In this document: positions 44,320 through 55,900 of the stretch, in pieces
How the letters are laid out: each line of letters begins with the position of its first letter
How positions within the stretch are numbered: position 1 is the first letter of the stretch
DNA from: Torymus aiolomorphi
Taxonomy: Eukaryota > Arthropoda > Insecta > Hymenoptera > Torymidae
Reading direction: 5' to 3'
DNA: 64,000 nucleotides
Assembly (NCBI GenBank): GCA_036365515.1
Contig: CM070873.1
Location: forward strand, 190,396,604 to 190,460,603
Notes under the pieces: generated by a model
The model's database searches: none
What the model saw: only the letters and a program-made list of their open reading frames with translations
What the model was told of the DNA's origin: nothing
Program-made: the position numbers and the translations under genes

Positions 44320-45413
44320 ATGGCAAATGTACTGGATATTGTTAGCAAATTTCAGGATGCAATAGTACGAAAATCACAGTCTTTATTAGGTTTGACAAAA
44401 AGTGCTGAATCGTTCGATACAGTTGATGATATGGAAACTTCTGAACTCAAACTATATAACATGAGCTCTGACCATAATAAAATAGCTAGCTCCAATAATC
44501 ATAAATTTGCAAAACTAGCAAGAAATATGTAACGAAATTAAACGGAAATTCTAGAAAATATCTCGATAATATTTATGGTGTTTACAAGCGGGGAAATTTA
44601 CTTATGATCGGAAATTCTCCAATAAAGTTTGAAGGCGACTTTGTCCAGATAAACAAACGAAACTATCCTTTGTCAGTAGGATTACTGCAATTACTATTCA
44701 AAAAACTTCCGGATGAAAGTCTTATCAATTCAGATGATTTGGATAATTATCGTATGATTATTGAAGTTTCGAGCGCTCACAAAAAGCACTATTGCGTGAA
44801 TGAGTCGATTCGAAAACTGAAGAGTAACAAATTTTATAATTTTATTGCTCCAATGTTCGAAAAGTCGTCTGTAAAAAGTATCTCGCCACTATCTCGAGAA
44901 GATAATGATAACGAAGTAGAAAATGCAAGAGAGAAAAGTAAAAGTGTTGAGAAAACTAATCCAGTGGCAACGAAAAAGATATTTGAACCAATAGTCAATC
45001 CGTTAAAGAAGCTCATAACTGTTGATACACGAATTAACTCGCATCTTCCAACTTCTAACGAGACCGATAATTATTACGAAGCTGATCATTCTAGTGAAGA
45101 TGCATCAGATTTATTAACCGATGAATATTCACCTAGAAGAATTCGTGAGAACTATACCTTTATTAATTGGAGATATCAACGTAAAAGTAAAAAGAGACAG
45201 TGGACTAGTGATGATGAAGACGAAGAAGTTGTTCCCAAAATCTCGCGTCTAGATGTTACAACTGCATGCGAACTCGATGTTTGGGATGATCCTAATAAAT
45301 TAGTTGATCGCTTACAAGTACTCGTTACTGAGCAAAACATGGGAATAAGAACTAACTATGGTGAAATCCGTTTTATTCTTAGTGAACTTCGCAATGCCAG
45401 TATCATAAATTAA
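44320..45413 (+). pseudogene. DUF8207-like gene, frameshifted right-arm copy
   Basis: Mirror of the intact gene at 30157-31251. One base is missing near 44520, so the first 70 codons (44320-44532) end early and the rest is open from 44604. About sixteen amino-acid differences from the intact copy are visible, several in otherwise conserved positions, as expected if this copy drifts. The same start context and C-terminal SELRNASIIN are kept. Confidence 0.8.
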
Positions 45414-45988
45414 TCTTCCAAAGTCATATTGTACTAGATTATCTAAAAAATTGAGATATTGGCTAAGCCAAATGTTAATTTTCAATAAAATCACAATCTA
45501 CCGGAGACAAAGAGGTATAAAAGATTCCAGTGAGACGGAGTATGTAGTGGATATATGCAAGTCTTTGTCTTGAAGGAATTACTCTCTCTAACGGACAATA
45601 GTGAACCACTGTCTCTTCAAAGAGCTGTTTCCAAATTGAAGAATAAAATGAAGGGTAATGGAGGGGTCGATAGACAGGTAGAACCTCACAGGATAGGAGT
45701 GAGGTGGGGCTCCTATCCTCCTTCAAATTTTGTATAGTTGATCGCTACGATGCTCTCGCAAGCAGTCAGTCGGGGTTATATAAGCGTGATGAGGTCGTTA
45801 GAGGCTTTCATTCCCTAATAATGGGTTAAAGCAGTTAGACCGTTGCTTCTGAGCAACAACAACTGATATAAAACGATACAAAAAAGTCGCACTGGAAAAA
45901 ATGTTCGGAAAAATTTTCGACAAATACCTGTTCTTTGCCCGAGCAACAGGGTATAAGTAGATAAGCGCAGTCGCAGTAGCAGCAGCAC

Positions 45989-46361
45989 GATGAGGAAAAG
46001 CTGTTGGAAAAAAATAAGTCCGAAAATAGATGGCTTGAAAAGAATTTCGACGGAATTATGTGGAGAGCGGGCAACATCCCGTACGAAGAGCTTAGCAACA
46101 CTCTACGTTGTGTACTCAACGGAGCAGAGATATATGTAAAATGATTGGAAAAAACAAAATGGATGCTCAGATTTTTCTCTGACCGGTAAGTTATTAAAAT
46201 TATTTTCATAAAAAGAGATTCTCATCATTTTTTTTTTCAGATTAAGAAAGCTTCCAGTGGAACCTCTTTCATGTAATAATCATTTTTGGATGCAACTTCC
46301 TAGTATGTTCCCTTCGAAACGCAATGGCTATGAAGAAGTGGATGCTCGAGCAACATCATAA
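45989..46361 (+). pseudogene. Small spliced coding remnant of unknown function, right arm only
   Basis: A frame open from about 45980 reads DEEKLLEKNKSENRWLEKNF and on through WRAGNIPYEELSNTL, meets one TGA (46142-46144), and continues to a GTAAGT donor at 46186. The TTTTTTTTCAG acceptor at 46230-46240 resumes the same frame (LRKLPVEPLS ... RNGYEEVDARATS) to TAA 46359-46361. Skipping the 55-base intron keeps the phase exactly. Upstream, in another frame, 45880-45960 reads LEKMFGKIFDKYLFFARATG and may be an earlier part. AATAAA lies about 45 bp after the stop. I do not recognise the protein. The block is missing in the left arm. Confidence 0.45.
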
Positions 46362-47429
46362 AGAAAAGTCATTTCATTCAATGTATAGTTAAATTATTTT
46401 CACTCGGTAAATAAATATATTAACATATCTCTATGTGGTTGTTTATTAAATGTATATGAATTATTGAAAATAACTGCTATAGATCTAAAAACATTAGATT
46501 GATAACTTAATAATTAATTTATTATATGCTGTTTAAAATGTTATGCTTTTATGTATGACAAAATTGAGTACTAAAAAACTAACTATTTCTTGTCGAAAAA
46601 AAGACATTATTATAGACTTAAATAAAGTTACCTTAAGCATAACACAATTACAGTAATTGCTTGCAAAAGCCAGTCCAAATATTCACAAGCGTTTACTGGT
46701 AGTAATACATATTCATATATGTTTACCGCGTCCTAGATGTTCGAACCTGTTTTGTATCTGAACATCATATAGCGAGAGGGGCATGTGCGCGAATGACGAG
46801 GGACAGGCGCATCAGTGGCGAGAGGGGTATGCGCACGCGAACGACGAGAAGGACACTCGCGCGTGAGCGACGAGAGGGGCGCGCGAGGACTACCGCGACC
46901 GCCGCGAGAGGCAGAGGGAGAAGAAATGTAAACAGCCGGTCGCGTGCACCCGATTCGGACACAATCACACACATAGAGTCACACCTTGAACTAGCTAAAC
47001 TCAAGCGCACTCTATATATTTTCTTTCTAAATTTAAACTTCTATGATCCAAAAATGTTGGAGTAACCGTAAAAGAATATCAGTATTATTTTTATAATACA
47101 AAACATTTAGGTCTCAAACTATTTTGGGGGTTAAATATTTTAAATTTTCGCGCCTCCACATCAACTAAGTCAGGCGACCTGTTCATAACATGTTGCCAGA
47201 CGGGTGCCAGCCCATTTTTCCTATGACACTGTCTGTATACGGGACTGCCAAATTTTGAAGTATTATCTGGAAGATACTCCGAAAAATAGAGCACATGCCT
47301 AGGTTTAGATAAGTATTTAAAATTTTAAGGCAACCTGTTCAGGGCCTGTCACACGCCTGGTCATCCTGACAGGGCCGGAGCGTTTCATCTACCTCTGAGG
47401 GGTACATTTGAATGCACGTGATCTCATAT

Positions 47430-47880
47430 TTTCAAATACTATCCATTGGAAGAATTTTCGAAAATCGGTGGTGAAGGTAAAAATTTTGGTTTTTTGCTTA
47501 TAACTCAAAAAGTTGAGCTCGGATCGCAAAACGGACGAAATTTTGGGGGGTGTATTCCAATAGGGGTAGTATCACTTTTCCACATACTATCCGGCGACGT
47601 TGGCAGAATTTTCGAAAACCGGTGGTGCGGGTAGAAATTTTGGTTTTTCGCTTATAACTCGAGAAGGAGCGCTCGGATCGAAAAACGAACGAAATTTTGG
47701 AGGTGTGACAATAGGGGGGACATACTTCTAATATACTATCGAATGACGTTGGCGGAATTTTCGAAAATCGGTGGTGGGGGTAGAAATTTTGGTTTTTCGC
47801 TTATATCTCGAGAAGGAGCGCTCGGATCGAAAAACGGACGAAATTTTGGGGGGTGTATTCCAATAGGGGGGGGGGTATCA
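47430..47880. repeat. Approximately 155-bp tandem repeat, right arm
   Basis: Mirror of the three-unit array at 28390-28840, with the same ACGAAATTTTGG and GAAAAACCAAAA/TTTTGGTTTTTCG motifs. Confidence 0.85.
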
Positions 47881-47957
47881 CGTTTTTTACATAGAAATTG
47901 TGCAAAATATTTTTTGCGCTCGCAGCGGCCTCGTAATTTAGCTATGAGTATACATAT

Positions 47958-48028
47958 GACCGATAGCCTAGTGGTAAGGTGGCTGCTCAGCAATCTAAAG
48001 ATCGTCAGTTCAATTCCAACCTCCGGCG
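47958..48028 (+). ncRNA. tRNA-like Pol III unit 2, right arm
   Basis: A box TAGCCTAGTGG and B box AGTTCAATTCC on the plus strand, then a run of ten T at 48030-48039 that would terminate Pol III. Better preserved than its mirror at 28207-28278. No canonical acceptor or anticodon stem found. Confidence 0.48.
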
Positions 48029-48159
48029 ATTTTTTTTTTCTTAATCTAATATTAATGTGTATCGGTAAAGTATATTAATGCAGTGTTCTAACTTACCATC
48101 GTGAACAATTGAGGTCTCGCGCGTGCAATAAGATACAAATTCAGCTACAAGTATACATA

Positions 48160-48232
48160 CGTCTCGATAGCCGAGTGGTAAGGTTGCTGCTCAGTAATCT
48201 GAAGATCGTAGGTTCGAATCCACCCTTCGGTG
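48160..48232 (+). ncRNA. tRNA-like Pol III unit 1, right arm
   Basis: Exact A box (TAGCCGAGTGG) and exact B box (GGTTCGAATCC) on the plus strand, followed directly by a T-run from 48233. Nearly identical to its mirror at 28003-28075. Retaining both boxes and the terminator in both arms suggests it could be transcribed. Confidence 0.52.
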
Positions 48233-48544
48233 TTTTTTTTTTTCATAAAAACTTTTTAAATATTTACAGTCACCCAAATAATTTTCCGAGAGCGCTCTCT
48301 ACCTTACCGACGTGAATATATTTAAAAAATTAGTTTATTAACAGCTGCTCGCATGTTTACTTGGGGTCACTCGGGGAATTTCGCAGACTCGAGGGGAACC
48401 GTCCGAAAGAGGGGGAGGGGGGAGGTGATCTAGAGCTACATGCGGAAAGTACTGCAGGCTAACAAGCAGCAGGCCGTCTGCTGCCCGCCGGCTGACTGCT
48501 TACCGCGGACCGCTGGCCGTTCGCTACCGGCAGCCCGCTCCCCG

Positions 48545-49085
48545 CCCCCTCAGGACCCTCATTGCGGCTGGCCTAGAACGGGGCAAGACCTGATCGAGAA
48601 TCGGTAGGCCTGTTCTGGCTCAACTCTTTGGCGCGCGGGTGAGTCAGAGGCGGTACACCGATTCTGCAGATCTGGGTTATTGACTCCCCGTGCAACTACG
48701 GGTGACCCAAAAACCCTATGCCGGTTCTGCATCAACAGGTCTTGACCAGTAACGCCCGTGCAATTGCGGGGGAGGGGGAGGGGAGGGGGACCCAAAAAAG
48801 CCGTTCGAGAATCGGTAAGCCGGTTCTGGCTCAACTCGATGGCGTGCGGGTGAGCCAGAACCAGTATGCCGGTTCTAGATCAAGCCGGTTTGGGTTATTG
48901 GCATCCGTGCGTGTGACCCAAAAACCCTAGGCCGGTTCTGGACCAGCAGGTCTAGACCTGTTATGGGTTAATGCCACCTCGTGCAATAGCGGGGGTGGGG
49001 CGGGGGGGGGAGGGGGCCCAAAAATGCTAGGCCGGTTCTGGACCAGCAGGTCTAGACCTGAATTGGCCGGGAACCGGCCTAGCTT
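48545..49085. repeat. GC-rich CCGGTTCTG repeat, right arm
   Basis: Mirror of 26825-27690 but about 330 bp shorter because one internal unit is absent. Confidence 0.85.
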
Positions 49086-49984
49086 ATCTACTTTTCCATC
49101 AATTGAAATATACGTCAGTTTATCTATTTTGCCAATTGTGTTTAAGAACACGCAAATAATGAGATGCAAGATCAGAAGTATTTGTATCTTTGAAATAAAA
49201 AATGCAGTTTTTTCAGTGTAGTAACAGTGTAGATATCAAAGTTTGCAATAATAATTTTTGGAAAACTGTCTTAAAACATTGCATTTCTTGGTTTAGAAAT
49301 GTTTTCAGAAGAAGACTTGAACTGGTAAAATAATGAAGAAAATTTATGTGGCGTATATTTCTGACAGCTGATTATGACAATTAAAACAAGGATACCCAAC
49401 AATTAGTAAAACCAGAAAATAGTCAGATGTAAGAGTTTTTCAGATAGAAGTGCATCACAACACAAGAAGTATATAAATATTTTTTAATTACATTAATCCT
49501 TTCAGACTAAGGCTTCACTCTGTTTATTGCGACCTAAAAACAAACACACTATAAATTGATGAAGTTCATTGCATGTCAGTGCGTCAAAGAATGGATTACC
49601 AAGTATTTCAATAGTGACATTAATAATTCATTATTTTGGAAAATTTAACACGCAAACTTATTAGCAAACTTTTTAGACTGTGTCTTCTGAATTTCATAGA
49701 TTAACTTTATAATTTTTTGCCTTCATTAATAGATTTGGAAGTGAACATTTATTATTATATTATGTGTGAAGGTATATTACAAAAGTTTTTAAAAGTGTAA
49801 TACAAGTGTACAGTAAAAGTTATGGATTAAAATTTTGTCTATCCTTATTCTTACGTAAAACACATAGTGCTCCAATTCGAATCAACTTTTAAAGGAAAGA
49901 AAACACGTCATATTATATAAAAGTACATTAGAACCTTTGTTTATGCCGGAAAGCTATACTATCATCAAACATCGACTGCACTCA

Positions 49985-50580
49985 CTATGATACAATTGAC
50001 ATTTTATTTTCTGAAGTTTAAACAGTTATGCACTGCAATGAATTTATGAGTCGTGTGAAATGTAGCTGCTATAGACATTTTTATGAAGCATTTGGCCATA
50101 GCAATATTGGTTTGGTAACATGCATTCTGGAGTTTGGATTGCTCAACATATTCTACATTTATCTTTGCCTTACACAGAGAAAAATTGTGTAGGAAAAATT
50201 ACTATTTCCTATAGTAACCGTGTGACACTCAAATTTTCATAAAAATTAACTACAATTTATAGTAAAAATTTGCTACGACTTTGTAACTTAATACACTGAT
50301 ACAATTGATATTTTATTTTCTGAAGTCGAAACAGTTATGCACAGCAAGGAATTTATGAATTCTGTGAAGTGTTGATGCATTTTTATGAAGCATTTGGTCA
50401 CAGCGTTACTGGTTTGGTAACATACATTCTGGAGTTTGGATTGCTCAACATATTCTATATTTATCCCTGTATATACACAGAGAAAAATTGTGTAGGAAAA
50501 ATTACAATTTTCTATAGTTACTATGGGACAGATTCAAATTCTCATGAAAATGACTACAATTTATAGTGAAAATTGATGTT
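49985..50580. repeat. Tandem duplication (approximately 300-bp unit), right arm
   Basis: Mirror of 25325-25925. Both units contain GAGTTTGGATTGCTCAACAT followed by CACAGAGAAAAATTGTGTAG. Confidence 0.8.
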
Positions 50581-51424
50581 TTTATAGTGAAAGTAACAAA
50601 ATCATAACAATTTTTATTGGTTATATTTTTCCTAACCGAAATATTTTTGTACAGAATAGTTAAAAACTGTTAATAAGAGTTATAAACTGTTAAAAATAGT
50701 TATAAAATGTAGAATTTTGGACGGTACTAATTGTTTATAACTGTTTGTAACATTCTTTAACAGTTAATATGAGTTAATAAATTATTGAATAACTATTAAT
50801 TATTAATTAATTATTATGAATAGAATAATATGGCTATTAAAAAATTATTAATTAATAATTATCATTATTTATAATAATTTAATCATTCTTAAATTTCTTT
50901 TAAATATATCAATTTCAAAATTATTTGAAACTGTTTCAAACTATTACAAACTATATATCTGTATAATCTATAGAATAATAAAATAATCCTTAAAAATTAT
51001 ATTTACGATTTAATTTATGAAAAGGGATTCTACGAATAAATAATTTTTTGTAATTATAATAGTTTGTAACAGTTTCGAACAGTATGCAACAATTTTGAAT
51101 AGTTTCAAATAATTCTGAATTTTTCCATAACTATACAAAATAATTATGTGGTTATTATGTTTTAATATAAAATCTTCTACGAAAGTATAAAATACGGCAT
51201 GTATAGAGTTTGTTCTTTATAATCTACCTCCCCCCCTCCCGGTACGTATTTCTTGAAAGTATGACTCTTGGTATTTTCTTAAAGCCCGGTCGCCTGACAA
51301 ACGTTGTTTAATGTACTTTTATCTTGAAAAGTTGTGAAATCTCTCTAAAAGAATTTTTCATAAAAGTAAAAACTTAGGCAATATTGTATACAATGTACTT
51401 ATTGTCCATCCGTCTCCCTCCCTC

Positions 51425-53508
51425 TCTTGTTCGCTCTCACCCTCCTTCTTAGTACTCCCTCAACATCTGCCACACTCTGTACCTCAAACTATAATGAGAA
51501 CCTAAATATTTTTTTTAAACCATCAGTGAAACAAATAGTATTGTTATAAAACTTTCTACGAAAGTATAAAATAAGGCAAGTATAAGTGTTTTCTGTATAA
51601 TCTGTAGAATAATAATCAGTGCAAATTAAACAATCAAAATTTGTGAAATCAATTATCAATAGTCAAGTAACGCGAACAACTCTTCGAAACAAATGTGCTA
51701 CTGTTGTCAGAATAGTGTATTAAAATTTGTTTATCCTTCCACACAAATTAAACAGAAGAAAGTACTGAAATCAATTTATAAGTAGTCAAGTACGCATAAG
51801 TTACATAATAAAATTTTTCATATCTAAAATTACATTTTACATTCATGTTGTGATAATGAGCTCGAGTGCTAGCAAATTGCGCTAGCTTCAAGGATTGAGC
51901 ACTTTTTTATCACATAAGAGCGTAAAATCTTATGCCCGTTCTACGAATATTATTTTTCGTCGTCGTGGTCACAATGAGTGTCCATAAAATCTTTTTCTTG
52001 CAAACATACTATGGTCCCGTTACGAAATGCTGATACATAAAGTTACCATCAAATCCTATATAAAAAAATTACATAATTACCAACGCATCTCTATTTTTCA
52101 TTATTCTTTTTCAATTTTGAACTTTCTATAGTATAATCTTACACATTTTGGGAGAACAAGAGTAAAGTCTATTTTACTTTCCTTGTCCTGCTGCTCTAGC
52201 AGGGGTTCGGGAGAACTACTATATATGGGAATACATACTTGGCGGGCCCGACGGTTAATTATGCAGTTCAAGGTGTGTATGGCTATTCATTTTATCTAAA
52301 TATTTATGCGTAAAGATCAGGTCAAATGTATAAATAAATTGTACTACATATTGTAAAATGGAGATCGCAAAATTTAATACTGTTTTTAAATACAGTGCAA
52401 AAGAATACGAAATAGGTGACTTGGTAAATGGTTAATAAAATGTAAAGCTCTTTTCAATAGACTATAATGTTTATATGAAAGTGGGCTATAAATTTATACG
52501 TTTGCGCCCGAGCGAGAGTGAAAAGGCCACACGAGGATAAAATCACTTTCTCACTCGCGTACCCAACACTATTTTTTTACAAGACATCTGATAAGCTCAA
52601 TTAGCGCATGCTTTTGTGTTCAAGCGTACGCGAAAGCGAAATTCGCGCACGAAGTGTGAAAAAAATATTTTAGGTATTAAAAGTAAGTCTTGATTCGGCC
52701 TGGGCCCGCCAAGTATGTATGGGAGAACGGAGGACCACCCCTGATAGAGCAGCACGACAAGGGAAGTAAAGTAGACTTTAATTTTACTCTTGTCCTTCCA
52801 AGATGTGTAAGATTATACTATAGAAAGTTCAAAATTCAAAAAGAATAATGAAAAATAGAGATGTGTTTGTAACTATGTAATTTTTTTATATAAGATTTGA
52901 TGGTAACTTTATATACCAGCATTTCGTAACGGGACCACAGTATGTTTGCAAGAAAAAGATTTTATGGACACACTCATTGTGCCCACGACGACGAAAAATA
53001 ATATTCGTAGAACGGGCATAAGATTTTACGCTCTTGTGTGATAAAAAAGTACTCAATCCATGAAGCTAGCGCACTTTAAAATGTAAAATGTAATTTTAGG
53101 TATGAAAAATTTTATTATGTAACTTATGCGTACTTGACTACTTATAAATTGATTTCAGTACTTTCTTGTGTTTAATTTGTGTGGAAGGATAAACAAATTT
53201 TAATACTCTATTCTGACAACAGTAGCACATTTGTTTCGAAGAGTTGTTCGCGTTACTTGACTATTGATAATTGATTTCACAAATTTTGATTGTTTAATTT
53301 GCACTGATTATTATTCTACCGATTATATAGAAAACACTTATACTTGCCTTATTTTATACTTTCGTAGAAAGTTTTATAACAATACTATTTGTTTCACTGA
53401 TTGTTTAAAAAAAATATTTAGGTTCTCATTATAGTTAGTGGTACAGAGTGTGGCAGATGTTGAGGGAGTACTGAGAAGGAGGGTGAGAGCGAACAAGAGA
53501 GGTATTAT
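51425..53508. repeat. Secondary fold-back at the outer end of the right arm
   Basis: 51425-52255 is mirrored by about 52690-53508 around a loop of about 430 bp. The sequence from 53010 to 53508 is therefore a third copy of the arm end, in the same orientation as 23969-24480, and it stops abruptly after GCGAACAAGAGAGG. The loop is non-coding, with a CGAGCGAGAGTG block near 52511. Confidence 0.8.
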
Positions 53509-53889
53509 TTTCTTTTGAAAATCTTTAAATATATTCAAGTAAAATGTTATACTATAAGAAATAAAAAATAAATGATAACTTGCTATTCAATGAAGCTATT
53601 AGTTGTCCAATATTTAAAGAAAAATTAAGAATTTGTTTCTAAATTAAATCTATTAACAATGCTATTTATTTTTTAGGAAATATCAAATATATTTATGAAT
53701 ATTTTGAGTAATAAAATAATAATGTAAACGACAAAGATAGTGTTATTAAAATAGAAAAAGAATAGTAATTAAATTAAATAACAATATTACAGCTGAAGGG
53801 CATCGTAGTAAATCTTTTGCATGTTAGTTGTGAAGTCCTGACAGTAGTGATAATACTCTTATGTAATTGTTATATATATGTATTTTTGT
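53509..53889. other. AT-rich spacer; no gene seen
   Basis: Lies between the truncated third arm copy and the 3' end of the LINE. No feature can be supported. Confidence 0.4.
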
Positions 53890-54311
53890 ATGAATTTTTA
53901 TTTATTTATTTGTTTATTCCAAAGTAATATAGATACATGCAAATGACAAAATATTACATTACATTACACAAGTAACCCTGTAAGGAAAATGTATTTCCTG
54001 CATTCAGGTCCGGATTCTTAAATATACTATACGTGTGCAACATCAGAACATGCATTCTGCGGCTAGCAACACGTCTCACTCATACCCACTCTCATCTCAC
54101 ATACCCACTCACACACTCATACTTACACAACATTCAAATATCATCAATCTTAAAATCTAATTAACAAATTTTATTATTTTTCTGTATATATTTTTGCAAT
54201 GCATAATAGTAGTATATTCGATTGTATTACTATATGTACATAATTGATCTAGTATAAAATAAACATATAAAATTTATAAAATTTATAACAGGGAATATAA
54301 TTTTGACAAAT

Positions 54312-55862
54312 TTAACAAATGTTTCCAAGTATCCAATTTTTCAATTTGATCTTATCAGTAACTTTCCTTATGTCTAAAATTTTGAGATCATTAGGTAAAT
54401 TATTAAATACTTTAATAGCCTTATTATAGCTGCTTTTATCGCTAACTTTTAGAATATTTTTAGGCAGAATTATTGTTTTATTTCTTGTTGTACTTTTAGA
54501 GGTTATAAATTTAATCTTTAGCGAGTTGTAATTGTATAATAATGATTCAGATGCAAAGAGCTGATTTAAATTCATTGGTACTTTCTCAACAAAATTATTT
54601 TTACTTATTATTCTTAAAATTCTTTTTTGTACTTTTTGTATCATTTTTATATTATTGTCACAGGCTCCTCTCCAAGCTATTATACCATAGCTGATAATGC
54701 TATGGAAAAATGCATAATATATAATTTTCAATTTAGGATATGCCATTATATTTTTTATTTTGTGGAATAAAAAATTTATATATTTTGTTTTCTTTACAAT
54801 GTGCTCCGCATGAATGTTCCATCTCAAATTGTAGTCAAAGTATATACCTAGATATTTACAGCTCTCTACTCTCGTAAGTTGTTCAGTGCCAATTCTTAAA
54901 TTCATGTTTGTAGGTACACTATCGTAGTAATTTCCAAATGTTATATATACTGTTTTATTCACATTCAGTGAAAGTTTGTTGAGGGCTAACCAAGTTGACA
55001 CTGCTTTTAAATACTCGTTCATTTTGACTTCAACTTCACTCCACGTTTTTCCTGCAGCTAATATAACTATATCATCTGCATACGATAATGTGGACTCTTC
55101 GGGCATGCTAGTTAGTAGATCGTTTATATATATAATGAACAGTAATGGTCCAAGTATTGTTCCCTGTGGAACCCCTGTGTTTACCATTAACTGTTCACTA
55201 ATATTATTGCCTATTCTTACAAACTGTCCCCTGTGTTTCAGATAACTTTCTAGTAATGAAAACACTTTTCCTCTTATTCCATACCTATGTAGCTTGTCTA
55301 ACAATATTTTATGATTAACCGTATCGAAAGCTTTTGCTAAATCTAGAAATGTTATTGCTATTGGTAGACTCTTATCCAGTTTTTCATAGATTCCTTTTGT
55401 AATAAAATTTAAAGCATCGTTGATTCCTCTATTTTTTATGAAGCCGTATTGAGTATCACTTAAGAAGTTATTAATTGTAACCCATTCGTAAATTCTGTTA
55501 TATATTATTTTTTCAAATATTTTTGCTATATTTGATATTAGTGATATTGGTCTATAGTTTTCCATTTTATTTTTCAATCCAGATTTATATATTGGTATTA
55601 TTTCTGCAACTTTTAAAGCTTCTGGCCATGTTTCAATTTCTATACATTGATTTAGAATGTCAGCTAGTGTATCCGTTATGTATGGTGATATTATTTTTAG
55701 AATCTTTGCATTAATCTTATCAACTCCTCCATTTTTTAATTTCATATTATCTATTATTTTCTGAATCTCATATTTATTTGTTGGTTTTAAAAACATGGTT
55801 TTAGAGTTATGTTTCGGTAATTCTAGCTCTTTATCTTTAGGTTTTTCAATAGATTCTGCCAT
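54312..55862 (-). CDS. LINE reverse transcriptase
   Basis: 516 codons. Seen in order: a fingers-type region with ENYRPISLISNIAKIFEKII, the palm motif TFLDLAKAFDTVNH, GVPQGTILGPLLFIIYINDL, and the catalytic LSYADDIVILA (near residue 265), then a thumb and a C-terminal region ending in LKNWILGN. Catalytic aspartates are present. This part copies RNA into DNA at the nicked target. It is the best-preserved portion of the element. The Met used as start lies inside ORF2, whose upstream part is in other frames. Confidence 0.9.
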   Translation of the reverse strand: MAESIEKPKDKELELPKHNSKTMFLKPTNKYEIQKIIDNMKLKNGGVDKINAKILKIISPYITDTLADILNQCIEIETWPEALKVAEIIPIYKSGLKNKMENYRPISLISNIAKIFEKIIYNRIYEWVTINNFLSDTQYGFIKNRGINDALNFITKGIYEKLDKSLPIAITFLDLAKAFDTVNHKILLDKLHRYGIRGKVFSLLESYLKHRGQFVRIGNNISEQLMVNTGVPQGTILGPLLFIIYINDLLTSMPEESTLSYADDIVILAAGKTWSEVEVKMNEYLKAVSTWLALNKLSLNVNKTVYITFGNYYDSVPTNMNLRIGTEQLTRVESCKYLGIYFDYNLRWNIHAEHIVKKTKYINFLFHKIKNIMAYPKLKIIYYAFFHSIISYGIIAWRGACDNNIKMIQKVQKRILRIISKNNFVEKVPMNLNQLFASESLLYNYNSLKIKFITSKSTTRNKTIILPKNILKVSDKSSYNKAIKVFNNLPNDLKILDIRKVTDKIKLKNWILGNIC

Positions 55863-55900
55863 TTTTGAACCGATATTGCAATAGTGTTCATTTATAGCTT

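Larger units (their letters stand above)
41473..51930. repeat. Right arm of giant inverted duplication
   Basis: Reverse complement of 23969-34117 with about 2% substitutions in the part I compared (the DUF8207-like gene). It carries about 0.7 kb (45790-46490) not present on the left and has only one copy of the GC-rich unit. The outer end continues into a further fold-back (51425-53508). Confidence 0.9.

Noticed and set aside
45835..46209. 124-codon Ser/Cys-rich frame on the minus strand
   Set aside because: It is antisense to the spliced plus-strand remnant and its composition looks like the reverse of Lys/Glu-rich coding.
23969..51930. Integrated polydnavirus segment or wasp virus locus
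   Set aside because: No virulence-gene families, excision motifs or nudivirus-type genes were seen. The single recognisable gene is Polinton-like.
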